From: Phycisphaerales bacterium
Lineage (GTDB): Bacteria; Planctomycetota; Phycisphaerae; Phycisphaerales; UBA1924
Reading direction: 5' to 3'
Assembly: GCA_020850415.1 (NCBI GenBank)
Contig: JADZER010000013.1
Location: 50,814-114,813, forward strand
DNA length: 64,000 nt
Every line of letters starts with the position of its first letter. Positions within the stretch are counted from its first letter, which is position 1. This document shows, one piece after another, positions 24,297-33,075 of this stretch. Under the pieces are notes generated by a model. It did not search any database. It saw only the letters and a list, made by a program, of their open reading frames with translations, and had not been told where the DNA came from. The translations under genes and the position numbers were made by a program.

Positions 24297-26467
24297 CGCT
24301 GCGCCCCCGGGGCGTGCCCGGGCTGGTGCGCCCGGCCGTTCGGCGCGCCGGCCTGCGCCACCACCCCCACCACCTCCACCACCGGGCCGGCCTCCGCCGC
24401 TGCCCGCTGCGCCGCGAGGCGCTGATCGATCCGCCGCGCCCGGTCCTCACGGAACGCGTTGTACTGCCGGCACAGCTCCTCGTGCCCCAGCAGCCGGAGC
24501 AGGCCCTGCGGCCAGTCGGACGCCTCGACCGCGCGCACGAACTCGGGGTCCGAGCCGCCCGACTCCTCACCCCTTCGCAGCAGCTCCTGCGAGATCTCCG
24601 GCCGCTTCTCGACAAACCCCCCCACGCCGAAGGTCTCGTTGTGGCGCAGCGAGAAGAACGCCTCCGCCAGCACCCGCGCCGGGCTGGCCTTGATGTTCCG
24701 CAGCAGGTCCAGCACCATCGGCTTCATCTCCGCCGGCTCGACCGCGAAGGTCCGGGCCCAGCCGGCCACCACCGGCGCCGCCGCCAGAACCCCCTCCTGG
24801 AAGTACCGCGTGTACCGGCGCCACACCGCGTCCTCGCCCTCGTCGTGCGTCCGCACCGCCACGACCGAACCGGCCGCCCCGTCCGAACCGCCCGCCCCGC
24901 GCTCGTACCGGCGCACGCTCCCCGAGTCGGTGTTGGCGAGCATCTCCAGCGGCGAGCAGTTGTAGATGATCTGCAGCACGAGCTCGGGGTCGGTCCGCGC
25001 GTCCGGGCCGATCGCGCGCTTGACCGCGTTGGCCGGCTGCTCGTTGAGGAACCGCACCAGCCCCAGGTACCACCCCGCGATGTGGCGGCCGGGGAACAGG
25101 TGGGCGATGTTGTCCTGGATCGTGCCGCGCCAGCCGATATCGACCATCACGGCCGGCCCGGCGCCCAGCCCCTTGCCCCGCAGGTATTCCAGCGTGACCT
25201 CCCGGCGCCGGTCGCGCTGCTGCTCGACCAGCCGGATGAAGAGCGGGTCGGCGAACAGCCGCTGGACCCGCCGGTCCTTCCACGGGTGCGCGACCGTCTC
25301 GTCGGCGTCGACGCCGTGCCGGGCGAGCAGCGGCTCGAACGGGAACGCCGGGAGGTCGAGCGTCCGGAGCAGCTGCCCCAGCGACTGCCGGCTGTACAGG
25401 CCCCACACGCGCATCATCTCCCGCGTGCTCACCTCGCGCAGGCTCGGCAGGAACGAGCACACGCGGCTGACCTCGAGCAGCTCCCCCCGCGGCGGCGGCG
25501 GGCCGAACGGCCGCTCGCCCTCGATCGCCCGGTGTACCCGCAGGAAGAACTCGCCCTCGCGCGTGCAGTAGTGCACCGCCGGGCAGCCCAGCTCGTGCGC
25601 CTCGCCCATCGCCCCAAGCACGAGCGCCACATACACCGGCGCCGTCCGGTACCCGATCTCAAAGAGCCGGCGCTGCCCGGGGTCCAGGCCGGCGGGCGGG
25701 CGGCACCCGCCCTCGAGCAGGGCCGTGAGCGCCTGCGCCGTCGCCACGAACGAGCCCCGGCGCCTCGCCTCGAACCGGGCCCGGTGCGCCGCACGCGCCG
25801 GCTCCTCCTCGGGGTTGAGGTAGTGGACGCCCCGGACGCCGAACCGCTTGGGGCTCTGCACATCCGACCACTCGTTGTCGCCGATGTGGGTGTGGTGCAT
25901 CGGCTCGGCGCCGATCTCACGCTGGGCGTGGGCGAACAGACGCCCGCGCATCTTGTTCACCAGGCAGTCGGCCGACACGAACACCCGCTCGAACGGCGAT
26001 CGCCCGCACGCGTGCTCGATGATCCGGCGCAGGTGCCGCTCGCCCAGGTAAAAATCGCTCAGCCCGACCAGCCGGTCCGCCCCGTGGTGGCCGAGCAGGC
26101 GGGCCATCCGCCGGTCGGGGTACACGACCCGCATCTCCTGGCCGACCTCGATCTCCACCAGACGCTCGGCGATCGCCGCGTGCCGGGACCGGGGCGCCGA
26201 GGGGTTCAGCGTCCGCGCCAGCCAGCGCCCGAAGACCTCCTCGACGGCGTACTCGTTGTCGAGCCCGGCCGCCTCGCGCTCCCGGGCGATCTCCGCCTCG
26301 CAGCGCACCCGCTCGTCGAGCAGCTGCCAGGCGTTCGCGAACCTCGGCAGCAGCCGGGGCCGGTGCATCGCCCACAGCGCCCGCGCGGTGAACAGCTTCA
26401 CCTCGTCGGGGTGGCAGCGCCGCCGCAGCAGCGTGTCCCAGATATCAACGCTCAGCAGCGTGGGCAT
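24293..26467 (-). CDS. HAD-superfamily protein with large C-terminal extension, glycan locus
   Basis: The product has 724 residues. The N-terminal HAD motif I is SVDIWDTLLRR (Asp8 and Asp11 region), a form of the DxWDT motif found in HAD proteins of O-antigen clusters. LVGLSDFYLG gives motif II, and HIGDNEWSDVQSPKRFG motif IV. The rest (about 260-720) is a helical domain of unknown role with a VMVDIGWRGTIQDNI segment that resembles the second half of these cluster-specific proteins. The substrate may be a phosphosugar or lipid-linked glycan phosphate. It lies 6 nt after the glycosyltransferase stop and overlaps the CmcI-like start by 4 nt. The C-terminus is alanine/proline-rich and not conserved-looking. 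Confidence 0.78.
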   Translation of the reverse strand: MPTLLSVDIWDTLLRRRCHPDEVKLFTARALWAMHRPRLLPRFANAWQLLDERVRCEAEIAREREAAGLDNEYAVEEVFGRWLARTLNPSAPRSRHAAIAERLVEIEVGQEMRVVYPDRRMARLLGHHGADRLVGLSDFYLGERHLRRIIEHACGRSPFERVFVSADCLVNKMRGRLFAHAQREIGAEPMHHTHIGDNEWSDVQSPKRFGVRGVHYLNPEEEPARAAHRARFEARRRGSFVATAQALTALLEGGCRPPAGLDPGQRRLFEIGYRTAPVYVALVLGAMGEAHELGCPAVHYCTREGEFFLRVHRAIEGERPFGPPPPRGELLEVSRVCSFLPSLREVSTREMMRVWGLYSRQSLGQLLRTLDLPAFPFEPLLARHGVDADETVAHPWKDRRVQRLFADPLFIRLVEQQRDRRREVTLEYLRGKGLGAGPAVMVDIGWRGTIQDNIAHLFPGRHIAGWYLGLVRFLNEQPANAVKRAIGPDARTDPELVLQIIYNCSPLEMLANTDSGSVRRYERGAGGSDGAAGSVVAVRTHDEGEDAVWRRYTRYFQEGVLAAAPVVAGWARTFAVEPAEMKPMVLDLLRNIKASPARVLAEAFFSLRHNETFGVGGFVEKRPEISQELLRRGEESGGSDPEFVRAVEASDWPQGLLRLLGHEELCRQYNAFREDRARRIDQRLAAQRAAAEAGPVVEVVGVVAQAGAPNGRAHQPGHAPGAQR

Positions 26468-26473
26468 CGCGCG

Positions 26474-28045
26474 TCAGTTCCTCTGGGGCCTCTGCGCCGG
26501 GGCGGGCAGGGCGGGCTTCGCCGGGCGGAACGGGTCGTCGGCCGCAAGGCCGCCGCGCCCCAGCAGCCTGGGCAGCGGGCCGGCCTTCGCCGCCGCGATC
26601 ATCCTGTACGACCGGCTGCCGCGCACGCGCTCGAGCACGACCCGCGGGTCCTCCTTGGGGTCGATCATGTCCCACCCCGGGCCGAACCGCGCGTTGGCGA
26701 CCGTGCGGTAGAGCGGGTTGGCCTTGAGCCGCTGCACCGCCCGCCACGAGCGGGCGCCGAAGATCCGGTCGAGCTCCTCCATCGCCGCGAGCCGCTCCCG
26801 CACGGCGCGGGCGACCGCCTGGCCCTGCCCGCCGGTGGTCTCCGGGCCGATCGGCGCGCCGGTAAAGGGGTCCCGCGCCGCCGGCAGCCGCGCCGGCCGG
26901 CGGTACATCGGCTCGATCCTCTCGGCCCGCGCCGACCACGAGCCCGCCCGGCCGGCGAGCAGGTCCTCGACCGCCGCCACGAACTGCCCGTACCCGTGCT
27001 CCAGCGTGCGGGGCCTCATGAACTCCCGCGCGTACGCGCTCATCGCCTGCCAGCGGTGCCGGTCGTCGAGCAGCAGCGCCGCCGCCCGCGCCAGCGCCTC
27101 GGGGCGCGGGCCCGCCAGCAGCACGCCGTTCTCCGGCATGTCGAACAGGTTGTTCTCGCGGTGGATATCCACCACCGGCAGCCCGCACGCCATCATCTCG
27201 AACGGGATCCGCGAGGGGTTGGTCGCGCTGATGCACAGGCCCACCGAGCAGCGGTTGTACAGGGCCGCGCACTGCTCCACGCTGATCAGCCCCAGGTGCT
27301 CGTGCTCGAACGGCAGGTCCGGCTTGTTGTGCGTGCCGTAGAGATAGACCTTGACATCCGGCCTGTGCTGCTTGAGGACCGCGAGCGCCTGGACCAGCAG
27401 GTTCGGGCACCGGCGCGGCTTCTCCGGCTGGTAGATCGCGCACACCGCCCGCTCGCGCTCGGCGCCGGCGTCCGGCCGGTACACCGCGCTGTCCGCGCAG
27501 AACTCAAAGTGCGTCGCCGGGCACCCCGCCTCCCGGTGCAGCCGCTGCGTCAGCCAACGCCCGATCGACACCACCGGCAGCCCCAGCTTGTACGACTCCT
27601 CCGCCCGCAGATACCCGTCGGTCACCGGCATGAAGTACGCCTCGTAGTCCTGCACGAAGTACGCCTTCTTGCACCGGTGCCTGGGCCGAGCCGCGAACGC
27701 CGCGGTGTACCACGCCGTCGCGAACAGGAGGTCGTACCCCTCGCCCACCTCGAACCCCAGGTGCACCCGCTCGCCGCGGAAGCCAAAGAAGGTCTCGAAC
27801 TGCCCGCGCAGCTCCGCCAGCCGCTCCTCCGCCGGCGCCGACTCGGCCGTGAGCTTGCCCGGCGGGTCCTCCACGAACACATGGCACTCGTGCCCGGCGC
27901 TCTCGAGCGCCTCGATATTCTGCAGGATCGTCCGGTGCCCCCCGGAGCCCTCCAGCGGCCTGGGCACCAGCCAAGCGATGCGCGACCGCGCCGACCGCGA
28001 ACCGGCGTCCCCCACGGCGATGGGCTGTGATGCGTGCTCCGTCAT
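26474..28045 (-). CDS. WsaF-like GT4-family glycosyltransferase
   Basis: The product has 523 residues. The GT-B fold is seen from RIAWLVPRPLEGSGGHRTIL at residue 22 onward. The family-specific YFVQDYEAYFMP motif and a GLCISATNPSRIPFEMMACGLPVVDI donor-site segment match WsaF-like rhamnosyltransferases of S-layer and O-antigen glycan loci. It probably adds rhamnose from dTDP-rhamnose; specificity is inference. Residues from about 395 to the end form an extra helical extension (VQRLKANPLYRTVANARFGP) beyond the catalytic domains. The start overlaps the methyltransferase stop by 4 nt (28042-28045). Confidence 0.87.
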   Translation of the reverse strand: MTEHASQPIAVGDAGSRSARSRIAWLVPRPLEGSGGHRTILQNIEALESAGHECHVFVEDPPGKLTAESAPAEERLAELRGQFETFFGFRGERVHLGFEVGEGYDLLFATAWYTAAFAARPRHRCKKAYFVQDYEAYFMPVTDGYLRAEESYKLGLPVVSIGRWLTQRLHREAGCPATHFEFCADSAVYRPDAGAERERAVCAIYQPEKPRRCPNLLVQALAVLKQHRPDVKVYLYGTHNKPDLPFEHEHLGLISVEQCAALYNRCSVGLCISATNPSRIPFEMMACGLPVVDIHRENNLFDMPENGVLLAGPRPEALARAAALLLDDRHRWQAMSAYAREFMRPRTLEHGYGQFVAAVEDLLAGRAGSWSARAERIEPMYRRPARLPAARDPFTGAPIGPETTGGQGQAVARAVRERLAAMEELDRIFGARSWRAVQRLKANPLYRTVANARFGPGWDMIDPKEDPRVVLERVRGSRSYRMIAAAKAGPLPRLLGRGGLAADDPFRPAKPALPAPAQRPQRN

Positions 28046-29613
28046 GATCGGCGTGGACTCCTCTCCTGCTCGCCACGCGCCCGGCCCGTGAGCCAGTCCT
28101 CCGCGGCCTCCGCCTGTTCGGGCCCGCGCTCACGCAGGCCCGAGACCACCGACTCCAGATGCTCCGCCCGCATCGATAGCAGCTCCGCGTCCGTATCCAG
28201 CCGCCCGATCCGGCGCGACATCAGCTCCGCCGCCGCCGCCACCGCCCGGCGGGCCCCCTCGAACGCCCCCGAAAGCTCCGCCAGCCTCGCCGCCGACTCC
28301 TCCCCGCGCCGCTGCTGCGCCCCCAGCATCGCCGCCAGGTGGGCCGCCATGTCGTCCAGCGACCGGCGCACCGCCGCCGCCGACTCCGCCGCCTGTCGGC
28401 GCAGGATCGCCAGCTCCGTCTCCGCCGCCGCCAGCTTCTCCCGCAGCGCCGCCTGCTGCTCACGCGCTGCGTCCGCACCCCGCCGCTGCTCGGCCCCCTG
28501 CTCCTCCTGCGACCGAACCCGCGCCCGCAGCTCGTCCCGCGCCGCCTCCGCCGCCGCGGCACGGACCTCGGTCTTCGCCACCGCCGCCTGCACCGCCCCC
28601 AGCCGGGCGTTCGCCTGCTTGATCGCCTCCAGCCGCTCGACCGCCATGGCGCTCGCGGCGTCGAGCCTGGCCCGCAGCCGCTCGAGGTCGTCGTCGCGCG
28701 TCCGGATCAGCCCGGTCTGCTTCTGCATGATCTCATACCGCTCGACCGCCAGCGCCTCGGCCGCCAGAAGACGGGCCGTCAGCCGCTCCACCACCCCCGC
28801 GTCCGCCGGCGCACGCCGGACCTCCGCGAGCTGCTGCCGAAGCTCGGCGTTGACCTCGTGCTGCTTCTCCAGCGCCTCGAGCCGCCGTTTGGCCATCTCG
28901 CCCAGGTCGCGCACCTCGTGGCCCGCCCGCTCGGCCCGCGCCAGCGCCGGGTACAGCAGCAGCTTCTCCTCCAGGCCCTGACGCCCGAGATCCCGCAGCC
29001 GCGCGTCCCCCTTGGGGAACAGCACCCCGAGCCCCCACGAGTGCTCGAACGCGAACCCCGGGTGCTCCGCCGAGAGCTGCTTCCAATACTCCGTCGACCC
29101 GTACCCCGTGTCCGACGCCACATCGTGGAACAGCACCACGCCCTCGGGCGCCACCTTGGGCAGCCAGCTCTCAAAGTCGTCCTTCACCGCCTCGAAGGTG
29201 TGCAGCCCGTCGATGTGCAGCAGGTCAAGGCTCCCGTCCTCCACATGCGCCAGCGCGTCGCGGAAGAACATCTTGTGCAGCGTGATCGTCTGCCTCGCGA
29301 AGTGCTCCCGAACCACCCGCTGCACCGTCTCGAACACCTCCGGGCCGTACCGGCCCGCGTGGTCCTCGCCCTCGAAGGTGTCCACCCCGACCAGCTCGGT
29401 CCCGGGCATCCGCCCGTCCTTCACCGCCTGCGCAAACGCAAAGAAGCTCGTCCCCCAGTGCACCCCAAGCTCCCCGATCCGCGCCGGACGCATCCACCGC
29501 ACCAGGTCGTACGCGAACCGCCGGTGTCCGCCCCACGGCCACACCGGGTGCATCGGGCACACCCCGTCCGCCTCGAACGCCGGCTCCCAGTATTTCCACG
29601 CTCGCTTAGCCAA
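28042..29613 (-). CDS. SAM methyltransferase fused to a long coiled coil (possible chain terminator/ruler)
   Basis: The product has 523 residues from a TTG start, with AAGGA 9 nt upstream. Residues 1-210 are a class I methyltransferase of the Methyltransf_24 type: RIGELGVHWGTSFFAFAQA, ELVGVDTFEGEDHAG and SLDLLHIDGLHTFEAVKDD. From about 235 to 490 the sequence is an almost unbroken heptad-rich coiled coil of about 250 residues (AELRQQLAEVRR, RARLDAASAMAVERLEA). A C-terminal charged tail follows. The architecture and position resemble WbdD, the methyltransferase with a coiled-coil ruler that caps ABC-exported O9a chains. The start overlaps the wzt stop by 8 nt and the stop overlaps the next gene, so it is translationally coupled. 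The ruler role is inference. Confidence 0.85.
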   Translation of the reverse strand: MAKRAWKYWEPAFEADGVCPMHPVWPWGGHRRFAYDLVRWMRPARIGELGVHWGTSFFAFAQAVKDGRMPGTELVGVDTFEGEDHAGRYGPEVFETVQRVVREHFARQTITLHKMFFRDALAHVEDGSLDLLHIDGLHTFEAVKDDFESWLPKVAPEGVVLFHDVASDTGYGSTEYWKQLSAEHPGFAFEHSWGLGVLFPKGDARLRDLGRQGLEEKLLLYPALARAERAGHEVRDLGEMAKRRLEALEKQHEVNAELRQQLAEVRRAPADAGVVERLTARLLAAEALAVERYEIMQKQTGLIRTRDDDLERLRARLDAASAMAVERLEAIKQANARLGAVQAAVAKTEVRAAAAEAARDELRARVRSQEEQGAEQRRGADAAREQQAALREKLAAAETELAILRRQAAESAAAVRRSLDDMAAHLAAMLGAQQRRGEESAARLAELSGAFEGARRAVAAAAELMSRRIGRLDTDAELLSMRAEHLESVVSGLRERGPEQAEAAEDWLTGRARGEQERSPRRS

Positions 29614-31024
29614 CGCGGCTGATCCTTATGTCCTTCATCGGGTTGGTGAACATCCCGTGCACCGGCCGACGCGGCGCGATCGCCGTCAGCGACACCACAT
29701 TGTGCGCCCAGCACTGCACCGTGTGGTGGTGCGCGTGCCGGCCCTCGCCCACCCCGAAGGTCGCCGTGTACTCACCCGGCTGCAGCTCCGGCCACACGAA
29801 GTCCGCCTGCACACGGTACCGGCCCTCCTCCGGGCAGTCCACGCTCCCGTGCGGCAGGCTCAGCGAGTTGTCCCCGCACACCGTCTTCCCGAACCGGTCG
29901 TTGATCGCCACCCCGAACAACAGGTCCCGCTTCGGCGCCACCACCTCCACCTCGAAGTGGCACGCGAACGGGTCCCCCGGCTGGATCGCCCGGATCCCCT
30001 CCCCGTCCGCGTCCGAGATCGCCACACGACGGATCACGATCTCCCCGGCCCCCCCGCGCCGGTCCTCCTCCACCTCCACCCACGGCAGGGTGTCCGGCAC
30101 GCTCCCCCCCGCCGCGCCCGTGTTCGCCCCGCGGAACTCCCCCCCCGCCGACCCCCCACGCCCCGCCGGGGCAAACTGCTCCGTGTGCATGATCTTCGTG
30201 TAGTACGCGATCGCGTCCAGCGGCGTGCCGTCGAACACCAGCTCCCCGCGGCTCATCACGATCGCCCGGTCGCAGTGGTTCGCCACCGCGTTCAGGTCGT
30301 GCGTCACCAGCAGCTTGGTCGTGTCCCGCAGGTCCTCCTGCATGTACTTGTGGCACCGCTGCTTGAAGAAAATGTCCCCGACCGACAGCGCCTCGTCCAC
30401 CACCAGGATCTCCGGCCGCACCTGCGCCGCCACCGCGAACGCCAGACGCACATACATCCCGCTCGAATAGGTCTTCACCGGCTGGTCGAGAAAGTCCCCG
30501 ATGTCCGCGAACTCCACGATCTCCCCGAACAGCTCGCCCACCCGCTTCCGAGACAGACCCCGGATCGACCCCGCCAGGTACACATTCTCCCGGCCCGTGA
30601 ACTCGGGGTTGAACCCCGCCCCCAGCTCCAGCAGCGCCGAAACCTGCCCGTCCACCCGGATCGTCCCCGTCGTCGGCGTCAGCGTCCCCGCGATCATCTG
30701 CACCAGCGTCGACTTGCCCGACCCGTTCCGACCGATGATCCCCACGCTCTGCCCCCGCGCCACCGACAGGTCCAGCCCCCGCACCGCCCAGAACTCCCGG
30801 TAGTACTGCCGCCGCCACCGCGTGAGCGCCTGCTTGAGCCGGTCCGCCGGGTGCTTGTAGATCTGGTAGCACTTGCCCACCCCCCGCAGCTCCACCGCCG
30901 GGCCCGACACCCCGGCCCTGCCCCCCGCCGCCGCGCGCGCCGCCACCCCGTTGCCCCCGGGCCCCGATCGCTCCGACTGTGGTTGCTCCACCGCTGTCTG
31001 CACCATGCACCCGTCCGCCGTCAC
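29606..31024 (-). CDS. wzt: Polysaccharide ABC transporter ATPase with Wzt-type C-terminal glycan-binding domain
   Basis: The product has 472 residues. Walker A GRNGSGKST is near residue 97, the signature TYSSGMYVRL near 190 and Walker B ILVVDEAL near 215. A C-terminal Wzt_C domain (about 330-470, including FACHFEVEVVAPKRDLLFGVAI) follows; in O9a/O8 systems it binds the modified chain end. The N-terminal 40 residues are glycine/alanine-rich and unusual. The start is uncertain: a GTG at 31024, with an in-frame ATG at 31006. It powers export of lipid-linked polysaccharide with the divergent Wzm permease. Confidence 0.92.
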   Translation of the reverse strand: MTADGCMVQTAVEQPQSERSGPGGNGVAARAAAGGRAGVSGPAVELRGVGKCYQIYKHPADRLKQALTRWRRQYYREFWAVRGLDLSVARGQSVGIIGRNGSGKSTLVQMIAGTLTPTTGTIRVDGQVSALLELGAGFNPEFTGRENVYLAGSIRGLSRKRVGELFGEIVEFADIGDFLDQPVKTYSSGMYVRLAFAVAAQVRPEILVVDEALSVGDIFFKQRCHKYMQEDLRDTTKLLVTHDLNAVANHCDRAIVMSRGELVFDGTPLDAIAYYTKIMHTEQFAPAGRGGSAGGEFRGANTGAAGGSVPDTLPWVEVEEDRRGGAGEIVIRRVAISDADGEGIRAIQPGDPFACHFEVEVVAPKRDLLFGVAINDRFGKTVCGDNSLSLPHGSVDCPEEGRYRVQADFVWPELQPGEYTATFGVGEGRHAHHHTVQCWAHNVVSLTAIAPRRPVHGMFTNPMKDIRISRVG

Positions 31025-31123
31025 GCTCGACCCGGCGATCCTCTCCTGCCCGCCTTTCTAAGCCACTACTATACGCCACCGGCGGCACCCGACCCCCTCA
31101 CAAAGCCCGCCCGAAACCGCCCA

Positions 31124-31981
31124 ATGGCCACACTCCCAATCACCGACACCCCCCGCTCCTTCGCCAGCTACCTCGGCCCCATCCCCATGGCCAGGGCCCT
31201 CTGGGCCAACCGCGAACTCACCACCCAGTTCGCCGCCCGCAACATCCGCGGCCGCTACAAGGGCCAGGCCCTCGGCTCCGCCTGGTCACTCCTCGACCCC
31301 CTCATGCTCCTGGCCATCTACACCTTCGTCTTCGGCGTCATCTTCCGCCGCGTCGACGCCGCCGGCGACGGCGGCATCGCCCGCTACGCCCTCGAGGTCT
31401 TCGGCGGCATCCTCATCTTCGGTGTCTTCCGAGACACCGTCGGCGCCGCCCCCTTCCTCATCGTCAGCCACGCCAACTTCGTCAAAAAGGTCGTCTACCC
31501 CCTCGAGACCCTCGTCGTCTCCCAGCTCCTCGTCGCCCTGTTCAACCTCGCCGTCGGCCTCGCCGTCTGGCTCCTGGGCTTCGTCATCTTCTCCGAGGCC
31601 CATGTCCCCGGCCCCGGCATCCTGCTCCTCCCGGTCGTCATCCTCCCCGTGGCCCTCCTGGCCCTGGGCCTCTCCTGGTTCCTCGCCTCCCTGGGCGTCT
31701 TCCTGCGGGACCTGCGCACGCCCGTGGGCAGCATCATGCAGATGCTGTTCTTCCTCTCCGCGATCTTCTACCGCATCGAAGATGTCCCCGAGCCCTACCG
31801 CGCCGCGATCGCCTGGAACCCCATGGCCCAGGCCGTCGCCGCGGGCCGCGCCGTAATGTTCGGGGACGCGGGACCCGACTGGCCCATCTGGGGCGCGATG
31901 ACCGCCGCGGGCGTGCTCCTCAGCCTCGCCGGCTACGCCTTTTTTATGAAGAGCCGCAGGGCCTTCGCGGATGTGATCTAG
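31124..31981 (+). CDS. wzm: ABC-2 type polysaccharide permease
   Basis: The product has 285 residues. It has the ABC-2 plan: a soluble N-terminus ending in the coupling segment RNIRGRYKGQALGSAWSLLDPLML, then six hydrophobic helices (for example VVILPVALLALGLSWFLASL) and an external loop with FYRIEDVPEPYRAAIAWNPMAQ. It forms the membrane channel for the Wzt ATPase. The gene is divergent from wzt across 99 bp. A TACTATAC element at 31068-31075 could serve both directions. The rest of the locus is on the other strand. Confidence 0.93.
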   Translation: MATLPITDTPRSFASYLGPIPMARALWANRELTTQFAARNIRGRYKGQALGSAWSLLDPLMLLAIYTFVFGVIFRRVDAAGDGGIARYALEVFGGILIFGVFRDTVGAAPFLIVSHANFVKKVVYPLETLVVSQLLVALFNLAVGLAVWLLGFVIFSEAHVPGPGILLLPVVILPVALLALGLSWFLASLGVFLRDLRTPVGSIMQMLFFLSAIFYRIEDVPEPYRAAIAWNPMAQAVAAGRAVMFGDAGPDWPIWGAMTAAGVLLSLAGYAFFMKSRRAFADVI

Positions 31982-32002
31982 CGTCCCAGCCGCGACGCAC
32001 GC

Positions 32003-32797
32003 TCAGGCGAGCGGGGCCGCCGGCGGCTTCTGCATCATGCACAGCCCGCACCCGTCGGCATACGCCACCGGGCCGTCGGCGTTGGGGTTGCCCTCCAGCA
32101 TGAGCGCCGCCGTCTCGGGGTGCCGCGGCAGCCACTCCTCGAGCGCCCGGCGCACGCCGCCCTCCCCGGTCGAGTCCCAGCCCCGCGCGTAGTCGCTGCA
32201 GTCATGCAGGAACATCAGCCCGCCGGGCGCCAGCGCGTCCCACCACAGGTCCAGCTCCCGCAGCGTGTGCGCGTACTGGTGCGACGAGTCGATGATCAAA
32301 CACCGCGGCGCCCGCCCCAGGATCACCTCCGCCGCCGCCGGCATCCCCGGCGCCGCCGAGTCGCTCACGATCAGCCGCACCTGCGCCTCGAGCCCCGCCC
32401 GCGCGAGCCACCCCTGCACGCCCTCGGTCATCCCCTTGTCGATATCGATGGAGACCAGCCCCTTCTCCACCCCCATGCGCCGGAGCATCATGCCGATCAT
32501 CAGCGTCGAATAGCCCTTGTAATGACCCAGCTGCACGATCGAGCGGATCCCGCTCCCCATAATGAAGCCCTGCAGCACTGAGATCATCGGCACCGACATC
32601 TCCCCGCCGGACCCGACCCGCTCGGAATCCTCGAACCAGGCCTCCATCACGGCCCACTCCGCCTCGGTCAGATCCGAGTACACCGGCGGCGCGTACGAGC
32701 GGCCGCCCGTCCGGTGCCACCAGTACCTGCGGTGAGCCCGATCGCCGAAGTCGGTCGAACGGAGGGAGCGATCTGCCGTGCCGGGGTCCGTAGTCAT
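32003..32797 (-). CDS. Methyltransf_24-type methyltransferase, glycan locus
   Basis: The product has 264 residues. SIVQLGHYKGYSTLMIGMML is the Rossmann SAM loop in a Gly-for-Glu variant form. CLIIDSSHQYAHTLRELDLWWDALAPGGLMFLHDC is a typical Methyltransf_24 metal/substrate segment, given here as two pieces (CLIIDSSHQYAHTL; ALAPGGLMFLHDC). It probably methylates a sugar. It ends 21 nt from the convergent wzm stop. Start: ATG at 32797, 6 nt after TATAGT, without a ribosome site. Confidence 0.85.
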   Translation of the reverse strand: MTTDPGTADRSLRSTDFGDRAHRRYWWHRTGGRSYAPPVYSDLTEAEWAVMEAWFEDSERVGSGGEMSVPMISVLQGFIMGSGIRSIVQLGHYKGYSTLMIGMMLRRMGVEKGLVSIDIDKGMTEGVQGWLARAGLEAQVRLIVSDSAAPGMPAAAEVILGRAPRCLIIDSSHQYAHTLRELDLWWDALAPGGLMFLHDCSDYARGWDSTGEGGVRRALEEWLPRHPETAALMLEGNPNADGPVAYADGCGLCMMQKPPAAPLA

Positions 32798-32803
32798 GCG
32801 GCC

Positions 32804-32809
32804 ACTATA
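32804..32809 (-). promoter_or_regulatory. TATAGT -10 box, 6 nt before the methyltransferase start
   Basis: On the minus strand TATAGT-GGCCGC-ATG, with no Shine-Dalgarno; a clear member of the leaderless set. Confidence 0.6.
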
Positions 32810-33075
32810 GCGGAGACCCCGTCCCGCGACCCACGAATCTCTCTATCACGAAGCCCGAGCCCACCACACGCCCCCCCGACCAACGAGATCCCCGCGATCC
32901 CCGAGATCCCCGCGGACCGCGCATCGTGCCCGACGGCGAACGCAAGGCCCTCAAGCCCCCGAGCACGGACGCCGACACCCCTCACCCGTCGGCCACGGGG
33001 CTGCCCCTCCTGACCGAAGCACCGTAGAGCCCCAGTGAGTATGCGCAATCGGGCGACCGGCGAGCCGTTCCCCAC

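Noticed and set aside
24314..28030. Plus-strand open frame of 1238 codons antisense to the glycan operon
   Set aside because: It is arginine/proline/histidine-rich with no domain. The minus strand carries recognisable HAD and glycosyltransferase motifs with 4-nt overlaps.
29012..31123. N-terminal extension of the wzm frame by 704 codons
   Set aside because: The extension is antisense to wzt and the methyltransferase; the ABC-2 domain begins at the ATG at 31124.
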